From Pleurodeles waltl (lineage: Eukaryota > Chordata > Amphibia > Caudata > Salamandridae): a DNA stretch of 64,000 nucleotides. The stretch is from contig NC_090444.1 of NCBI RefSeq assembly GCF_031143425.1, forward strand, positions 1,351,234,323-1,351,298,322. Direction: 5' to 3'. The position numbers and the translations under genes were made by a program. This document shows positions 32,721 through 44,989 of this stretch, piece by piece. Below the pieces are notes generated by a model. It saw only the letters and a program-made list of their open reading frames with translations, was not told the DNA's origin and made no database searches. Every line of letters starts with the position of its first letter. The stretch's first letter is position 1.

Positions 32721-34349
32721 TAGTTGAAGTTTTGAAGGACAGTAGCTTGTGGTGTGCAGATTAATGCAAGGCAGCGATTTGAACTGCATTGTGCTTCTGC
32801 ACATGTACCAAGCAAAGCAGGGTGATGTATGGTGGCTTTGCATCATTTTGAAAAATTTTCATAAGTATTGCACTACACTTGCAACACTACTTGCAACCCC
32901 AAATTTGTCTCCTAGTGATATATATTGTGCCACGGCACACTGTGGTAAGTTAGTGGTAGACTGTGGTACATTGCGATAACAAAGTAGTGCATAATTGGCT
33001 AATTTCTGCCTTCACAAATTTAAAAGTCAGCCATAATTCTTTTATTATTATTTGGATTATTGTGACTTAGGGCCTAAAACATATATAAGTAGTATTTTTT
33101 TATTATTGTTCCCAACCTATGGTGTGGAACTGTTTGTATAATGTTACATATATTTAACCAGTTTGCGCAGTAGCACGGTACTATCTAGTATCTTGTTTTT
33201 TTATCAAAAGCTAATTTTTTAAGTCATTTTTTAAAGTAACATAGTAAATTTTAGGTATCACTGTAACCATGCATAGAGTTTATTTGACATAAAAAATAAG
33301 TATAACATTCTAGACACTGTAGTACACTACATTTGTGAGATACTGTGTTTTTTAAAATTTTATATATATTTTGTTTTTAAGGTACTGCAGTACTATGCAG
33401 GTACTACCTGTAAATCTGTAATACTTTTTTTTACTATGTAGAAACGTATGATTCTTTTTCCCTACCTATTACCACTTACGTTAAGTGGTAATGGGTAGGG
33501 AAAACATATCAAACCTAATTCTTCCCTATATTTAAGGCCCTAAGCTGGAACACTGGCAATGTGGCCTTAAAACAAAATGGCTGCCTGCAATTTTTGTAAA
33601 CACAGTCATTGTTCAATCAGATAATGACTTGTCATTGTTATGTACCACGGTACTACTTTGATACTACCTGAAAACTACTGCGGCCACAGTTATAGCCAAC
33701 ACTAAATCCTTATTTATTGACTTTTACGTACTGTATTTGCTTGCACTACTCGGAAGAATCAGAAAAATCAAGCTGACAGTTTTTGCATTACACGAAATTA
33801 AAACGTCTATGGAAACTGCATTGGATTTCAAGCACGTTTTGGGACCCTCCTTTTAGGTTGAGCGTAATCGTTCAACCTCTTGTATACTTTTAGTATACTT
33901 CTTATGGCTTAAAGCAATTCCTTTTGTTGGTTGCAGTGCCCTTTAAAAATTCTTGCTCGCTAGTGGTCAGTTCGGTCATTTTCTCCATCCTTTCTCAGTT
34001 TCACAGCAGTGACCAACTACTGTATTATTCCACGCTGGTTCCTTTATTTGTTGCTGTGACGGACTACTTTTGTCATATCTTTGTTGCTGCCTTTTCACAG
34101 TGGGTATTTTAGGCTGGTAGCTGCCTGAGTTTCATTTCAGGCTTATGTTTCTCCCACCTCCTCCTATGTCACTGACATTTGTTTTGGCTTCATTCTAGTG
34201 CTGTCCTCTTTCATCCCCACACAGGGCAGTGCTTATCTCCTTTATGGGGGCCATAAATCGTCTCATAACTTCAATAGAGCTTTGTTGAAATGGGAGGCAA
34301 GAAAGCTTGTTTTCTTTTGCAGCTCAGCCTCTCAGAGCAGCAGAAGTAA
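32721..34349. other. Unclassified AT-rich interval with one hairpin
   Basis: A hairpin with 23-bp arms and one mismatch lies at 33456-33504 (arm TTTTCCCTACC.ATTACCAC, 3-bp loop). The rest shows recurring GTACTAC/GGTACTA words but no open frame or family that I recognise. Confidence 0.4.
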
Positions 34350-35180
34350 GGGCCATATTTCTACTTTTTGATGCAAAACTGCACTAACACAGTTTTGCAA
34401 CAAGATGTTCTGAACTGGCTTGCACCATTCCTGAGTGCCAGTCGGAGGCCATATTCGTGAAATGGCACAAGGTGGTGCAAAGAGTGGGCTAGTGCAAAAA
34501 GAAATGATGTTAGCCGGGTGAGGGTGGCGGTATGGGATAAGGGGGTTTTGCACTAAAAAAATGACATATAAAATGCAAAAAAATTCTCCAACCTGCCTAG
34601 CATCATTTTCTGATGCAAAACCATCTATACCACATGACTCATGTCTTAGAAAAGACAGGAGTCATGCCCACCACCCCAATGGCCAGCACAGGGGACCAGT
34701 GTCTCCTGGGTATGGCCATTGCACCCTGTCAACTTACATGGCACTTTACATTTTTTTTAAAATAATTACCCATCCTTACCCTACTTACCTGAGATGGGGT
34801 CCCCATCCTCCGGTGTTCCTCTGGTGTGCGTGAGGGTGTTCCTGGGGATTGAGGAGGGCACTGTGGACCTATTCCATGGTGTTCAACCATGGAAACGGGT
34901 CCCTAGGTCCCCTAACACCAGCTCTGACCCAGGCGTTAAATAATGGTGCAAAGTAAGCTTTGCACCATTATTTTGCCCCTCCTCCCACTTGTGCATCATT
35001 TTATTATATAGATAGGAACACCTACCTTGCATCTCATTGATGAAAGGTAGGCCCATCTAAAAAATGGTGCAAACTCAAATATTTTGACGTTAGACGTCAG
35101 AATATAAATATGGAGTACGTTTTGTGTGGAATTTGCTTAAAAAATTACACAAATTTGGCACAAATGGAGAATTAATATGT
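34350..35180. mobile_element. Non-autonomous DNA element, family M1, second and diverged copy
   Basis: Starts GGGCCATATTTCTACTTTTT and ends near ...GGAGAATTAATATG. Internal landmarks occur in the same order as at 971-1751: a hairpin (GACTCATGTCTTAG / AAAAGACAGGAGTC), AATGGCC...GGGGAC, a GGGGTCCCCATCCTC block, the ACCTACCTTGCATCTCATTG block and a final AATATAAATATGGAGTACGT block. The target duplication is not clear. The weaker ends indicate an older insertion. Confidence 0.65.
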
Positions 35181-35785
35181 CTGTAGGTGCTGTACATCCC
35201 TGCCATACTGTGCATTCTCGTCCAAGTGCTTTTCTCCTCCTATGCAGCATGGAGTCCAGGTCTGGAAAGAAAGTTAGACTGTAACTTTCTGCAACTAATT
35301 TTTTTTCTTCCTGTGAAGCAGCTTTCCAAGTTGGCTTTTTTAAGACCCATACCTGACGCCTCGGAATGTCTGCGGTCAAAAGCAATATTTATGTATAGTT
35401 TTTATAGCACACAAGATTTATGTATTGTTTTTATCAGCACATCTTTAACTAAAATTAACGCAGAGATGGGAAACGCCACCACGGGGTGTGACGCGGTGCA
35501 TGTGAGGACAGTTTTTGGAGACAAGCTCGCCTTCTTTCCTTGATTCCTATAAAAAGTGTATTTTTTGAAGTCCTGTTCTGTGAACTTCCTTACAACCACT
35601 TGGGAGCAGTGCGGTAGACGGTGTCTAATTTTATACTTTGCCCCAGTTCTATCTTTACTGTGAGCGCGGGCACCAGATTTCCGTTAGTCACATGTGTTCA
35701 GCAGGGCAGACGAAAGGCCTGCTTTTCAGGCCCTTGATATAATGATTTCCTTATGCTGCTGGAAGCCTCCCCTGTCTGGCTCCAA
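35181..35785. other. Unclassified interval
   Basis: An open frame of 118 codons at 35187-35543 has no recognisable motif and no splice or promoter context, so I do not call it a gene. No repeats are visible. Confidence 0.3.
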
Positions 35786-35930
35786 TGGAAAGATAGCTCA
35801 GCAGGTTAATCTGCCTGCTGCCAAGAACTATGTGAAATCTGCAGCTCAAGAGTTTTGAGGATCCCGATTACTGTGATTCAGAGGTCGGTGACATCAGTAC
35901 CTCTTAAGACCCCTATCACAACTATGGGTT
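35786..35930 (+). mobile_element. tRNA-derived SINE candidate
   Basis: TAGCTCAGCAGGTTAATCTG at 35793-35812 fits a RNA polymerase III A box as found in tRNA genes. About 40-45 bp downstream, GAGTTTTGAGGATCCC (35850-35865) fits a degenerate B box. The sequence between and around does not fold into a clean tRNA cloverleaf, so a SINE head is more likely than a tRNA gene. The 3' border is not visible. Confidence 0.4.
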
Positions 35931-38167
35931 AATTCCGTTTATAATGAAAAATCTGTTGTGCCTGAAACTGGATTCCAAGACAGGATTTACATGTGTTGTT
36001 TGCCCCATGCGCAATTTGCATACCCCACACTATTTACCAGCAACTTTACGTTGGGGAACACATGGTGAGAACCTTTATGGAAAGTGGTGTGAAATTCCAA
36101 TTTGCACGCCTAGGTGGGTGAAGAAAACATGATTTACATTAGCACCTAGTCATCTCGTTAGGGCCAGTTCAAATTTTCCACTCGATTCAGAGTTCAAGAT
36201 CTCAAAATGGTGAATAACATGAATAGCATTTTATTCCCCACTCAGGTGCCCACAAACACTGCCACACACTGTCTGCTCCTGTGATTTGCGAAAATCTTGA
36301 GAGAAAGCACCAGCCTGGAGTGCAACTTGTCCAGGTTTCTTTTGTCATTTTGGGCACAAATTGGAGCTTGCACCTAAAACTGCATGTGTAATCTAGCAGT
36401 TGGAATCCATTTTGGGTGTAAACAGGAGTTTATACCTACAATGGAATTAGCCTCTTGATTGTAATCAGGGCCTTGGTAATAGGAGGACATTTATGCTGTT
36501 AGACAGGTACATCAGCACCTTTGAAAATACACCAAGGTATATTTTTATGCCAATATATTTTAGAGCAAAGGGAAACTCGAAATGAAAACATCTGTTTCAA
36601 TTTCAGAGGACAGTTTTCTTTTGCATAATGTACTTGTGTTAGTTGGCAGTATTTCTATTTATCCAATACATGTCCCAGAATGCTTCATTGTTGGCAGGGT
36701 GACCGATCAGGATAAATAATAATGTAATGGAAAAGGGACTGATTGACCGTGATCAAGACTCGCAGAAGTTGGAACTCGTTGGTGTTTGTTCTTCAAATTA
36801 AATTGCTTTAATATAAGAAGGTTAGAATGTGGCTGTGACATTGTGCCTAATTTGGAATTCATATTTTGGGGAGATCGATCTTCTCCCTCAGCCTGCACCG
36901 ACAGTGGAGTGCGCCGTAAACGAAGAATGTGAAGATCGCATTGTTTCTAATTTATCTCTCAATGGCTGCACCGGTACAGCCTAGCACTTGATGGCTAAGA
37001 AGTGCTGGCAACATACGAAATCTCCTCACGTCTGAGAAAGTCAGTAAAGTATGGAGTGGGCATATGCGATGGGTCTCCAGAAGTAAACTTAACGGGGACA
37101 GCTGGATATTTTGTAACAAGATGGTGGGGTAAGGAATGTATCCCAAGAACTTGGAGCAGTTCAAGGAATCGTTTATTTAAATGGCAGCGGCGGCTTGAGC
37201 ACGCAATTAAAACCTGATTTACATTTGAAAGTGGCGTTCAAAAGAACGCAGTTGGTACTCTATCTGCATTTATTTAAAACAAACACAATTAGTGCATAGT
37301 ACTTGATTGAGGATTGAAAGAGACAACAAGAACAAGTGAACCGCTAGGAAGACACCTTGTGAATACAGTGTATATCTGTGGTGTCAGTGACAAGAAAAGA
37401 AAGCTGGGTTGTGAAAGGTGATAAGAAATGGGGATCATTGACACCACTTACAGCGAGGGAGCGAAATTGCAGGTGCGCCTTTGATAAGTGGACTTCTAAA
37501 GCAGACTGCCCAAGCTTGCTAATAACATCGTGACAGCATATAGTAATAAGCCCAGTATAAAATTAGGGTAACCGAGGAGAGAGGATACAGTTTTGAAAAC
37601 AACTAAAATTAAAAACTTTCCAATTTCACGTAATGCACACGTGTGTGGGAGATTGATGCACATGGAGGAAACCTGGGTTGAGTTTACGGAGTTGGAGGAT
37701 CCAGTAGAGCCAGGAGTTTCCCCAGGTAAGCGTTTGCATTTTATGTTCTGTACATTTATCGATACAATCCATAAGGATGAATGAGTGGATGAACCTTCAG
37801 TAGCAGTGTAATATTCAGAAATCCGAACAAACGTATGGCGGGTGTCCTTTGTTCACTTTTTGTGTAATTGGGAAAATGTTAAACAGACCAGCATAATGGA
37901 GCCAAGAGCAGGTAAACGTGCCCTCAGGGCAGAAACACTATTCTGAACTATACAGTCGGTTGAAGTATTGGAGATGGCGAACATAGCACCTAGGACGAAT
38001 ACACAAACCTGAAATGTACATGATTTATTCTTACAGTTAGAAAAATTATACCGTAAAGAGATCACCAAAAGTTAGGAAACATTTGCACTAAAGAAATATA
38101 TTACAATGAATAGAGTACTGAGGGGTTTCGTACACTGACTGACATACCATCCAGATATTAAACCTCA
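35931..38167. other. Unclassified interval
   Basis: Mixed-composition sequence with no long open frame and no tandem repeat. The right part (from about 37590) may be the upstream part of the Penelope-like relic that follows, but this is only proximity. Confidence 0.25.
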
Positions 38168-39240
38168 GATGTTGATGGAATGGAGTGAAAACAACATGGC
38201 GTGTTCAAAGAATATGATGTTGATTATTATTAAATATGCCAAAATAGATGTGGAGGAATTAACTAAATCAATTCAACTAATTGAAAAACAGATTTTGAAG
38301 TGTCCTGATAAAGAAGATCAGGAGAACCTTAGAAAAAAGATGGAATCCAGATTAGAAAAACACGAATCTGATATATAACTAAGGAAACAGAGGAAATATA
38401 TGAGATGAAATAAACTATCAAAATGGCACAATTTATACATTTCCAAGAAGGTTTGATGTTTTGAAAAAACAATATTCTGCAGATTCCAGGTTAAAAATAC
38501 CTTTGTCTTCAGGAGAAATTAGTGTATCAGACACAGATCTAAGTGAAGGTGAAAGTTCCTTTGAAAGCAGGATTAGAACTACTATCTTAGAAGGGATGCA
38601 TTTGTTACACTGAGATCATCAAACATCAAAAGGGAGATCGTGAGGATGCAACACGGGCAGAGGCCAACAAAGACGAAGGTGGAAGACCACAGAAAAAACA
38701 GAAGAGAGCGTGGGAAGAAAAATGTACCCTGTATGCAACAGACAGAAGAAATGATTGAAGATTTGGAACAAGTTATGAATTTAGTAGTAATTCTTTCAAA
38801 TCATAAACTAACACCACAGGAAGTATCATTCCTCAATAGGAGCGTATCCTTCTGCCCTGAACATCATATGAATTTAGTACTAACCAAAATTGATCTCTAC
38901 AAGTTTGTTTGAAAAATAAAGTTAGGAAAATACTTTGCAAACAAAAAGACTAATGATATACAACAAATGGGGCCAAGCCATACATTGATACTTTGAACCA
39001 ATCTTCGGAAGTATTTGAGATATTATTTGATCTGATGCATGAATGTAGTGGGAAAAAAATATTGGATACCCATAATCTGGAAGAGGATAGTCACACCAAT
39101 GATCTTGAAGCTAGTATCTTTAAACCGAAATCTCAATTTTGTCCCTCCTTACACTCAGGCAATAAAGCTGATATTTTCTATGATGCAGTGATCACAGATT
39201 TAGGCAAAACTGAGAAAAAAGAAATGGAAAAGGAAAATTT
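38168..39240 (+). pseudogene. Penelope-like element, N-terminal protein fragment
   Basis: Successive plus-strand frames encode a Lys/Glu-rich helical part (38169-38378), then 38640-38912 with NLVVILSNHKLTPQEVSFLN and SFCPEH...IDLYKFVRKIKLRKYF, then 38993-39235 with ADIFYDAVITDLGKTEKKE. The middle motif fits the start of vertebrate Penelope-like reverse transcriptases ('NLS...LT..E..LL..GLSF.P', then 'D...F.R..RL..FF'). The catalytic reverse transcriptase and the endonuclease are absent; the sequence breaks off near 39240 into GC-rich DNA. Family assignment is from remembered motif pattern, so moderate. Confidence 0.45.
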
Positions 39241-39244
39241 GTTA

Positions 39245-39689
39245 CTTTGGTGGCGGTCTGCCTCGGCCTCCTCACACCCTGTCCGCGGGGTGGGGGCCAG
39301 GCAAGGGCCAACAATTAGTTAGGGGCCGAGAGGAAGGGGGCCTCCGTCGAGGTCTCACTTCCCCATTTTATAAAGACAAAATTCCCGGTTTCACAAAAAG
39401 AGAAGCGTCCTGCTCCTAGGGTAGAGACTGGGGGGGAAGGGGGCACTCCCAGCACCTTCCCTGAATCCTGCTCATGAGGCTTTTAACAGTCGGACTCCTC
39501 CTGGGGCCTAGGTAGGCACTTGCCCGCACCCGATGTGGTGCACGAGTGTATGCAAAGGATCCCAGGCCACGCGGTGAAAGTTTAGAGGAAGTCGGAGGTG
39601 GCTGGTGCCCCGGGGGCGCTCCAAAGAGCAGACTGTGCCCCGGGGGCACCGACAGGAGCACGCTTGCTCCACTTTCCATCTTCTGGTGC
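39245..39689. other. GC-rich unclassified interval left of H4
   Basis: Contains repeated GTGCCCCGGGGGC phrases (near 39606, 39636 and, weaker, 39686). No gene is recognised. The H4 homology starts at about 39690, so the left end of H4 has been lost here. Confidence 0.35.
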
Positions 39690-39845
39690 CCCGGTGGAGG
39701 GGGGAGGAAAAAGAGAACAGATGCAATAACATTACATATCCACCCGAACCTCTCAGGAATAATGCAAGGACAAACATAATTGATTAAAGTGAATGTAATA
39801 AGATACAATACTAGAAATTCATGATTCAAAATCAAAACCGTATGT

Positions 39846-40045
39846 ACATATGTACAAATGGAGAGGTTCTGGAGGGGGCCTTGTGCCCAGTGTGCTTCAC
39901 CCTGGCAAGGATGCGGTGAGTGGATGCCTTCTTCCACTGGTTCTGGAGGGGGCCTTGTGCCCAGTGTGCTTCATCCTGGCAAGGATGCGGTGAGTGGATG
40001 CCTTCTTCCACTTGTTCTGGAGGGGGCTTTGTGCCCAGTGATGCA
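39846..40045. repeat. 74-bp minisatellite of H4 (about 2.7 units)
   Basis: GGTTCTGGAGGGGGCCTTGT recurs at about 39864 and 39938, with TTGTTCTGGAGGGGGCTTTG at about 40012. It is the shortest array of the four copies. Confidence 0.88.
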
Positions 40046-40129
40046 GCACTTGGGGAGTGCCAGGCCACAGTCCCTCACCTGTGTGTCAGACCCATGAGAT
40101 CTGCAGTGGGCAGGACGAATGACACTCCA

Positions 40130-42765
40130 TGGAGGCAAAACTACAGTCAATCCGCTGGCGGCTATGGCTGCACAGTGGTGGTAGTGGTGGTACAGGTGAC
40201 GGTGCTGGCAGTGGTGGGGGAGGCTCCAGCCCTTCCCCTGCAGCTTTGGACTGCCACCCACTAGGGCTACTGCTGCTGGCAGTGGTGCTGACAGTGGTGC
40301 AGGTGGTGCCGCAGGTGGCAATGCTGGCAGTGGTGGGGGAGGCTTCAGCCCTTCCCCTGCAGCCTTGGATGGCTGAAGTGCCATGGTTGGTGTTGTGTGC
40401 TCAGATCCAGCTCCAGCACCAGGCCCGCTATCCATCCTGCCTGCAGTTGCCGGCCCTTTGTCTTTGCCCTTGGCAGGTGGTGGTCCCTTCTTGCCCTTGC
40501 CAGCTGGTGGTGCCTTCTTGCCCTTGCCAGTTGGTGGAGGCTTTTTTTGCCCTTGCCAGCTGGTGGTACCTCCGTTCCCTTGGTAGCTGGTGGTGTCTCC
40601 TTGCCCTTGGTAGCTGGTGGTCCCTTCTTGCCCTTGCCAGCTGGTGCAGGCACACTGCCAGTGCTGATGGGTGTCTCCTTGGAGCCTCTCACACCTGCAG
40701 TGGCTGCCGAAACTACAGTGGCCGTGGACTGGGTGGCTGAGGTGCTGGCCTGGGTTCTGCCTACCCTGGCCCGAAGTGAAGGACAGGGGAGAGGGGAAGG
40801 GAGGACATTAAGGGTGGAGAGGAAAAGCTTTTTAGGGACACTGGGGTGGGAAGAGGGTGAATGTTTGGGAGTGGAGGAAGAGGGAGTGGTGGTTGGAGGT
40901 GTCTGTCTGCTGTGTTTTGGTGCAGGTGCATGGTCTGGATGCTGTTGTGAGGTGGACGGCTGTTGGGTGTCTGAGTGCTTGGATTTGTTTACTTTGGAAG
41001 GAAGGGGCACAGACACCGTGGGAAAGGACACAGGGGACGTGTGCATGGATGTGGGGGTGGTGACTGCCAGTGAGGGGTGTGTAGTGATAGGCGTGATGGA
41101 GATGGGGGTAGTGGATGAGGATGTAGTGCATGCAGGTGGGAGTGTAGATACTACTGGGAGGGTGGTGGATGACGAGGAGGAGGGGGACACACTGGAGGCA
41201 GTGGATTTTGTTATGTCTGCATCTGGATGGCGTTTGTGTGAGTGCCTGAGGGATGATGTGTGGTGCTTGTGTTTGCCTGAGCCACTCCTGTGTGTTGTCT
41301 TGGGTGCATGCTGGTCTGATGGTGTGGTTGGGATAGGCTGGGGTTGAGGAGAATGGGACTGGTTAGAGGAAGTTGGAGGGGGGAGGCTTGCGACAGAGAC
41401 AATGGCTGCCATCAGGGAGGAGGCCAGAGCCTGAAATGATCTCTGTTGGGCCGCCACACCAGTGTGAATGCCCTCCAGGAATGCAGTTTTTTGTTGCAAG
41501 TGCCCCGCCAGCCCCTGGACGGCATTCCCAATGGCTGACGGCCCAACAGAGATGGATCGCAGGAGGTCAATAGACTCCTCACTCAGGGCAGCAGGGCTGA
41601 CTGGGTCAGGGCCTGAGGTGCCTTGGGCGAAGGAGGTGGCCACCCTCCTGAGGGAGCGGGCACGGGAAACACGCTGAGGGGCTGCTGGGAGGGCGGGTCT
41701 GGTACAGGGGGTGGCGGCTGTACCTGTAGTTGGTGTGGGCACAGAGGTGTGTGCCACCAGCAGGGAGCTTGCATTGGAGGAGGTTTCACTGTCCGAACTG
41801 TCCCCCCAGACTCCACTGTGGTCCTCCCCTTGCCCTCCATTCCACTGGTCCCCTCACGGTTGGTGGATTCGGCCTCTTGGCCCATGTGGGATGCAGCTAC
41901 CTCCATCATCGGTGCTTTTGCTCCTCCGCCAGATCATACTAATGCACAGAAGGACAGGGTGAGCAAACAAAAACGGGGGGAGAGACAGAGGATACACTTG
42001 GTCAATGCCAGCAACAACACCACCGTTGGCGTACACAACACACAGGGGACAGCCCTATGCACTAGGCGATGCACTATCAGTCACAATGCTAGTCACCAGG
42101 CCATGGAGAATAATGCCTAATGCCTCAGACCCAGAGAACCCTGCCCAGTAGTGCATGCCCTCTTGCATGTTTGGGGGAGGGGTGCAACAGACCCTGCCCA
42201 ACATGGAACCTACCCTGCAATGTTCGACCTGGCCTAGGGGCACCCACAGGCCCAGTGTACTCACCCCCTTGTTGCTGCTGTGATGCCCTCAAGCGCCCAT
42301 CCAGCTCCGGATATGCCACCGCCAGTATGCAGAACATCAGAAGGGTCAGGGTTCAACGGGCACCCCTTCCTCTTTGGGAGGCTATTCTCAGCTGGGCCTC
42401 CGCCATCTTCCTTGCCCAGCGTCTCAGGTCCTCCCACCGTTTGCAACAGTGGGTGCTCCGCCTGGCGTAGACCCCCAGGGTCCGCACATCCTTGGTGATG
42501 GCATGCCATATACCCTTTTTCTGATGGGAGCTGACCAACAGGGAAATAAACATAGAATAAGTTATACCGTCCGGCCTGTTACACTCATGCCCCTACCATA
42601 TCCCTCCCATCCCCTTACGCACATACATTGCCCACCATACATACAGCACTCTGTCGAGGACCCCTCAACCAAGCCTCCTTACATGAGGCCTTCAACCACA
42701 GCACTCCATGCATTCATGCCCCATTCATCGTGCACACAGTGTACTCACCTGTTGCTCTGGAGGCC
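40130..42765 (-). pseudogene. ORF-B of H4, cut in exon 1 by the gypsy insertion
   Basis: Exon 3 runs from 41938 down to about 40165 with a 470-codon open stretch (41757-40345). It contains the helical part (GLAGHLQQKTAFLEGIHTGV), the Lys/His tract (GSGKHKHHTSSLRHSHKRH), Ser/Thr/Pro-rich sequence and expanded KGKKGP/PPAGKGKK repeats. Exon 2 is at about 42533-42265 (GIWHAITKDVRTLGVYARRS; CKRWEDLRRWARK). Exon 1 is reduced to its last ~16 bp before a good donor at 42750, because the gypsy LTR begins at 42766. The exon 2 acceptor AG is mutated, and the acidic start of exon 3 is frameshifted. Confidence 0.78.
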
Positions 42766-44963
42766 TGTTAGAAATGGGGTCTTTGGTTGACAGTCAGGTT
42801 ACCCCCTGTTCAAGCAAGGACCCTCACTCTAGTCAGGGTAAAATAGAATCACCCTCAGCTAACCCATGCTTACCCCCTTCGTAGCTTGGCAGAGCAGTAG
42901 GTTTAACTTCAGATTGCTAGGTGTAAAACATTTGTACCAACACACACAGTAACTTAATGAAAACACTACAAAATGACACAACACAGGTTTAGAAAAATAG
43001 GAAATATTTATCTAAACAAAACAAGACCAAAACGACAAAAAATCCACAATGCACAAGTCAAGTTATCATTTAAAAATCAAAAAGAGTCTTTAAGTAGTTT
43101 TAAACACACACTAACACTGTTAGCGTGAAAATTTACCTTGGGTGCGTCGAAAATAATGCCGCATGGACGGGTGTGCATCAAAAAGGGCTTGCGATGCATC
43201 GAATCCACTCAAGAGTGGGACCTTGCGTTGTTTCTCCTTTCATAAGGTCGGGGCTCATCATTTCTTCTCTCCGCAGGAGAGTGATGCATCGATCTGGTCA
43301 GCACTCTCGGGTCCGGCCAGGTCTTGCGTTGTTTTTACACACCCAGCTGTGCTTGCTTCGGAAATCCAGACGCACAATGATCCGACAACCATGCAGCGTG
43401 GGTTGCGATTTCCCAGCCTCCGTCAGTGATGCTGTGTGTCGTTTCTCCATCTCTGTGCATCGATTCTTTGGTTGCGTTTCTGGCAAGCGTCGATTTTCAG
43501 CCACGGAGCCAGTGGCGCGCAGTTTCTTCTGCCACAGATCAGAGTCACGCCAATCTTTTCCCTGCATGACGCTCTGTGCATGGATTTCCTCCTCTTAGGC
43601 TGCCAGCTTCTCCTTTCAGGGTCCAAGGAACTGGATGGGCACCACAGGGCAGAGTAGGAGTCTCTCCAGAGACTCCATGTGCTGGCAGAGAGAAGTCTTT
43701 GCTGTCCCTGTGACTTCAAACAATAGGAGGAAAGCTCTAAATCAAGCACTTGGAGATCTTCACAAGAAGGAAGGCAACACAAAGTCCAGTCTTTGTCCTC
43801 TTACTCTGGCAGAAGCAGCAACTGCAGGATAGCTCCACAAAGCACAATCACAGGCAGGGCAGCTCTTCTTCCTCAGCTCTTCAGCTTTTCTCCAGGCATT
43901 GGTTCCTCTTGGTTTCCAGAAGTGTTCCAAAGTCTGTGGTTTTGAGTGCCCTTCTTATACCCAATTTCTCCTTTGAAGTAGGTCTACTTCAAAGTAAAGT
44001 CTCTTTTGAACGTGAAATCCTGCCTTGCCCAGGCCAGGCCCCAGACACTCACCAGGGGGTTGGAGACTGCATTGTGTGAGGACAGGCAAAGCCTTTTCAG
44101 GTGTAAGTGACCACTCCTCCCCTCCCTCCTAGCACAGATGGCTCATCAGGAAATGCAGACTTCACCCCAGCCCCAACTGTTAAATTGACCCAGACAGGGA
44201 AACCACAAACAGGCAGAGTCAAAGAAATGGTATAAGCAGGAAAATGCTCACTTTCTAAAAGTGGCATTTTCAAGCACACAATCTTAAAATCAACTTTACT
44301 AAAAGATGTATTTTTAAATTGTGAGCTCAGAGACCCCAAACTCCATATGTCCATCCGCTCCCAAAGGGAATCTACACTTTAATCAGATTTAAAGGTAGCC
44401 CCCATGTTAATCCATGAGAGGCACAGGCCTTGCAACAGTGAAAAACAAATTTAGCAATATTTCACTGTCAAGACATATAAAACACATTACTATATGTCCT
44501 ACCTTAACCATACAGTGCACCCTGCCCTTGGGGCTACCTAGGGTGTTCCTTATGGGTGTCTGACATGTAAGAAAAGGGAAGGTTTAGGCCTGGCAAGTGG
44601 AATTTACAGTAAAAACTGCACACACAGACACTGCAATGGCAGGTCTGAGACATGATTTCAGAGCTACTTATGTGGGTGGCATAACCAGTGCTGCAGGCCC
44701 ACTAGTAGCATTTGATTTACAGGCCCTGGCACCTCTAGTGCACTTTACTAGGGACTTACTAGTGAAACAAATGTGCCAATTATGGATAAGCCAATTACAT
44801 GTACATTTTGTAGAGGAGCACTTGCACTTTAGCAATGGTTAGCAGTGGTAAAGTGGCCAGAGTTAACAAAAAACAGCAATGTCAGAGTCCAGCACACATC
44901 AACAACCTAGGGAACAGAAGTAAAAGGTTAAGGGAGACCATGCCAAGGATGAAAAGTGTAACA
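42766..44963 (-). repeat. Left (3') LTR of the gypsy element, complete
   Basis: 2,198 bp from TGTTAGAAATG to AAGTGTAACA, with 5-bp inverted ends TGTTA/TAACA. In the first ~125 bp it differs from the other LTR at 7 positions, so the pair has diverged by several percent since insertion. It preserves the empty site (ggcaacacaaagtccagtct near 43771-43790) for the foldback in the other LTR. Confidence 0.9.
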
Positions 44964-44989
44964 CGTGTCCCCTCCAGCTGAAAGTGGGG

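Noticed and set aside
35793..35865. tRNA gene
   Set aside because: A-box and a weak B-box are present, but acceptor and anticodon stems do not pair; a SINE head is more likely.
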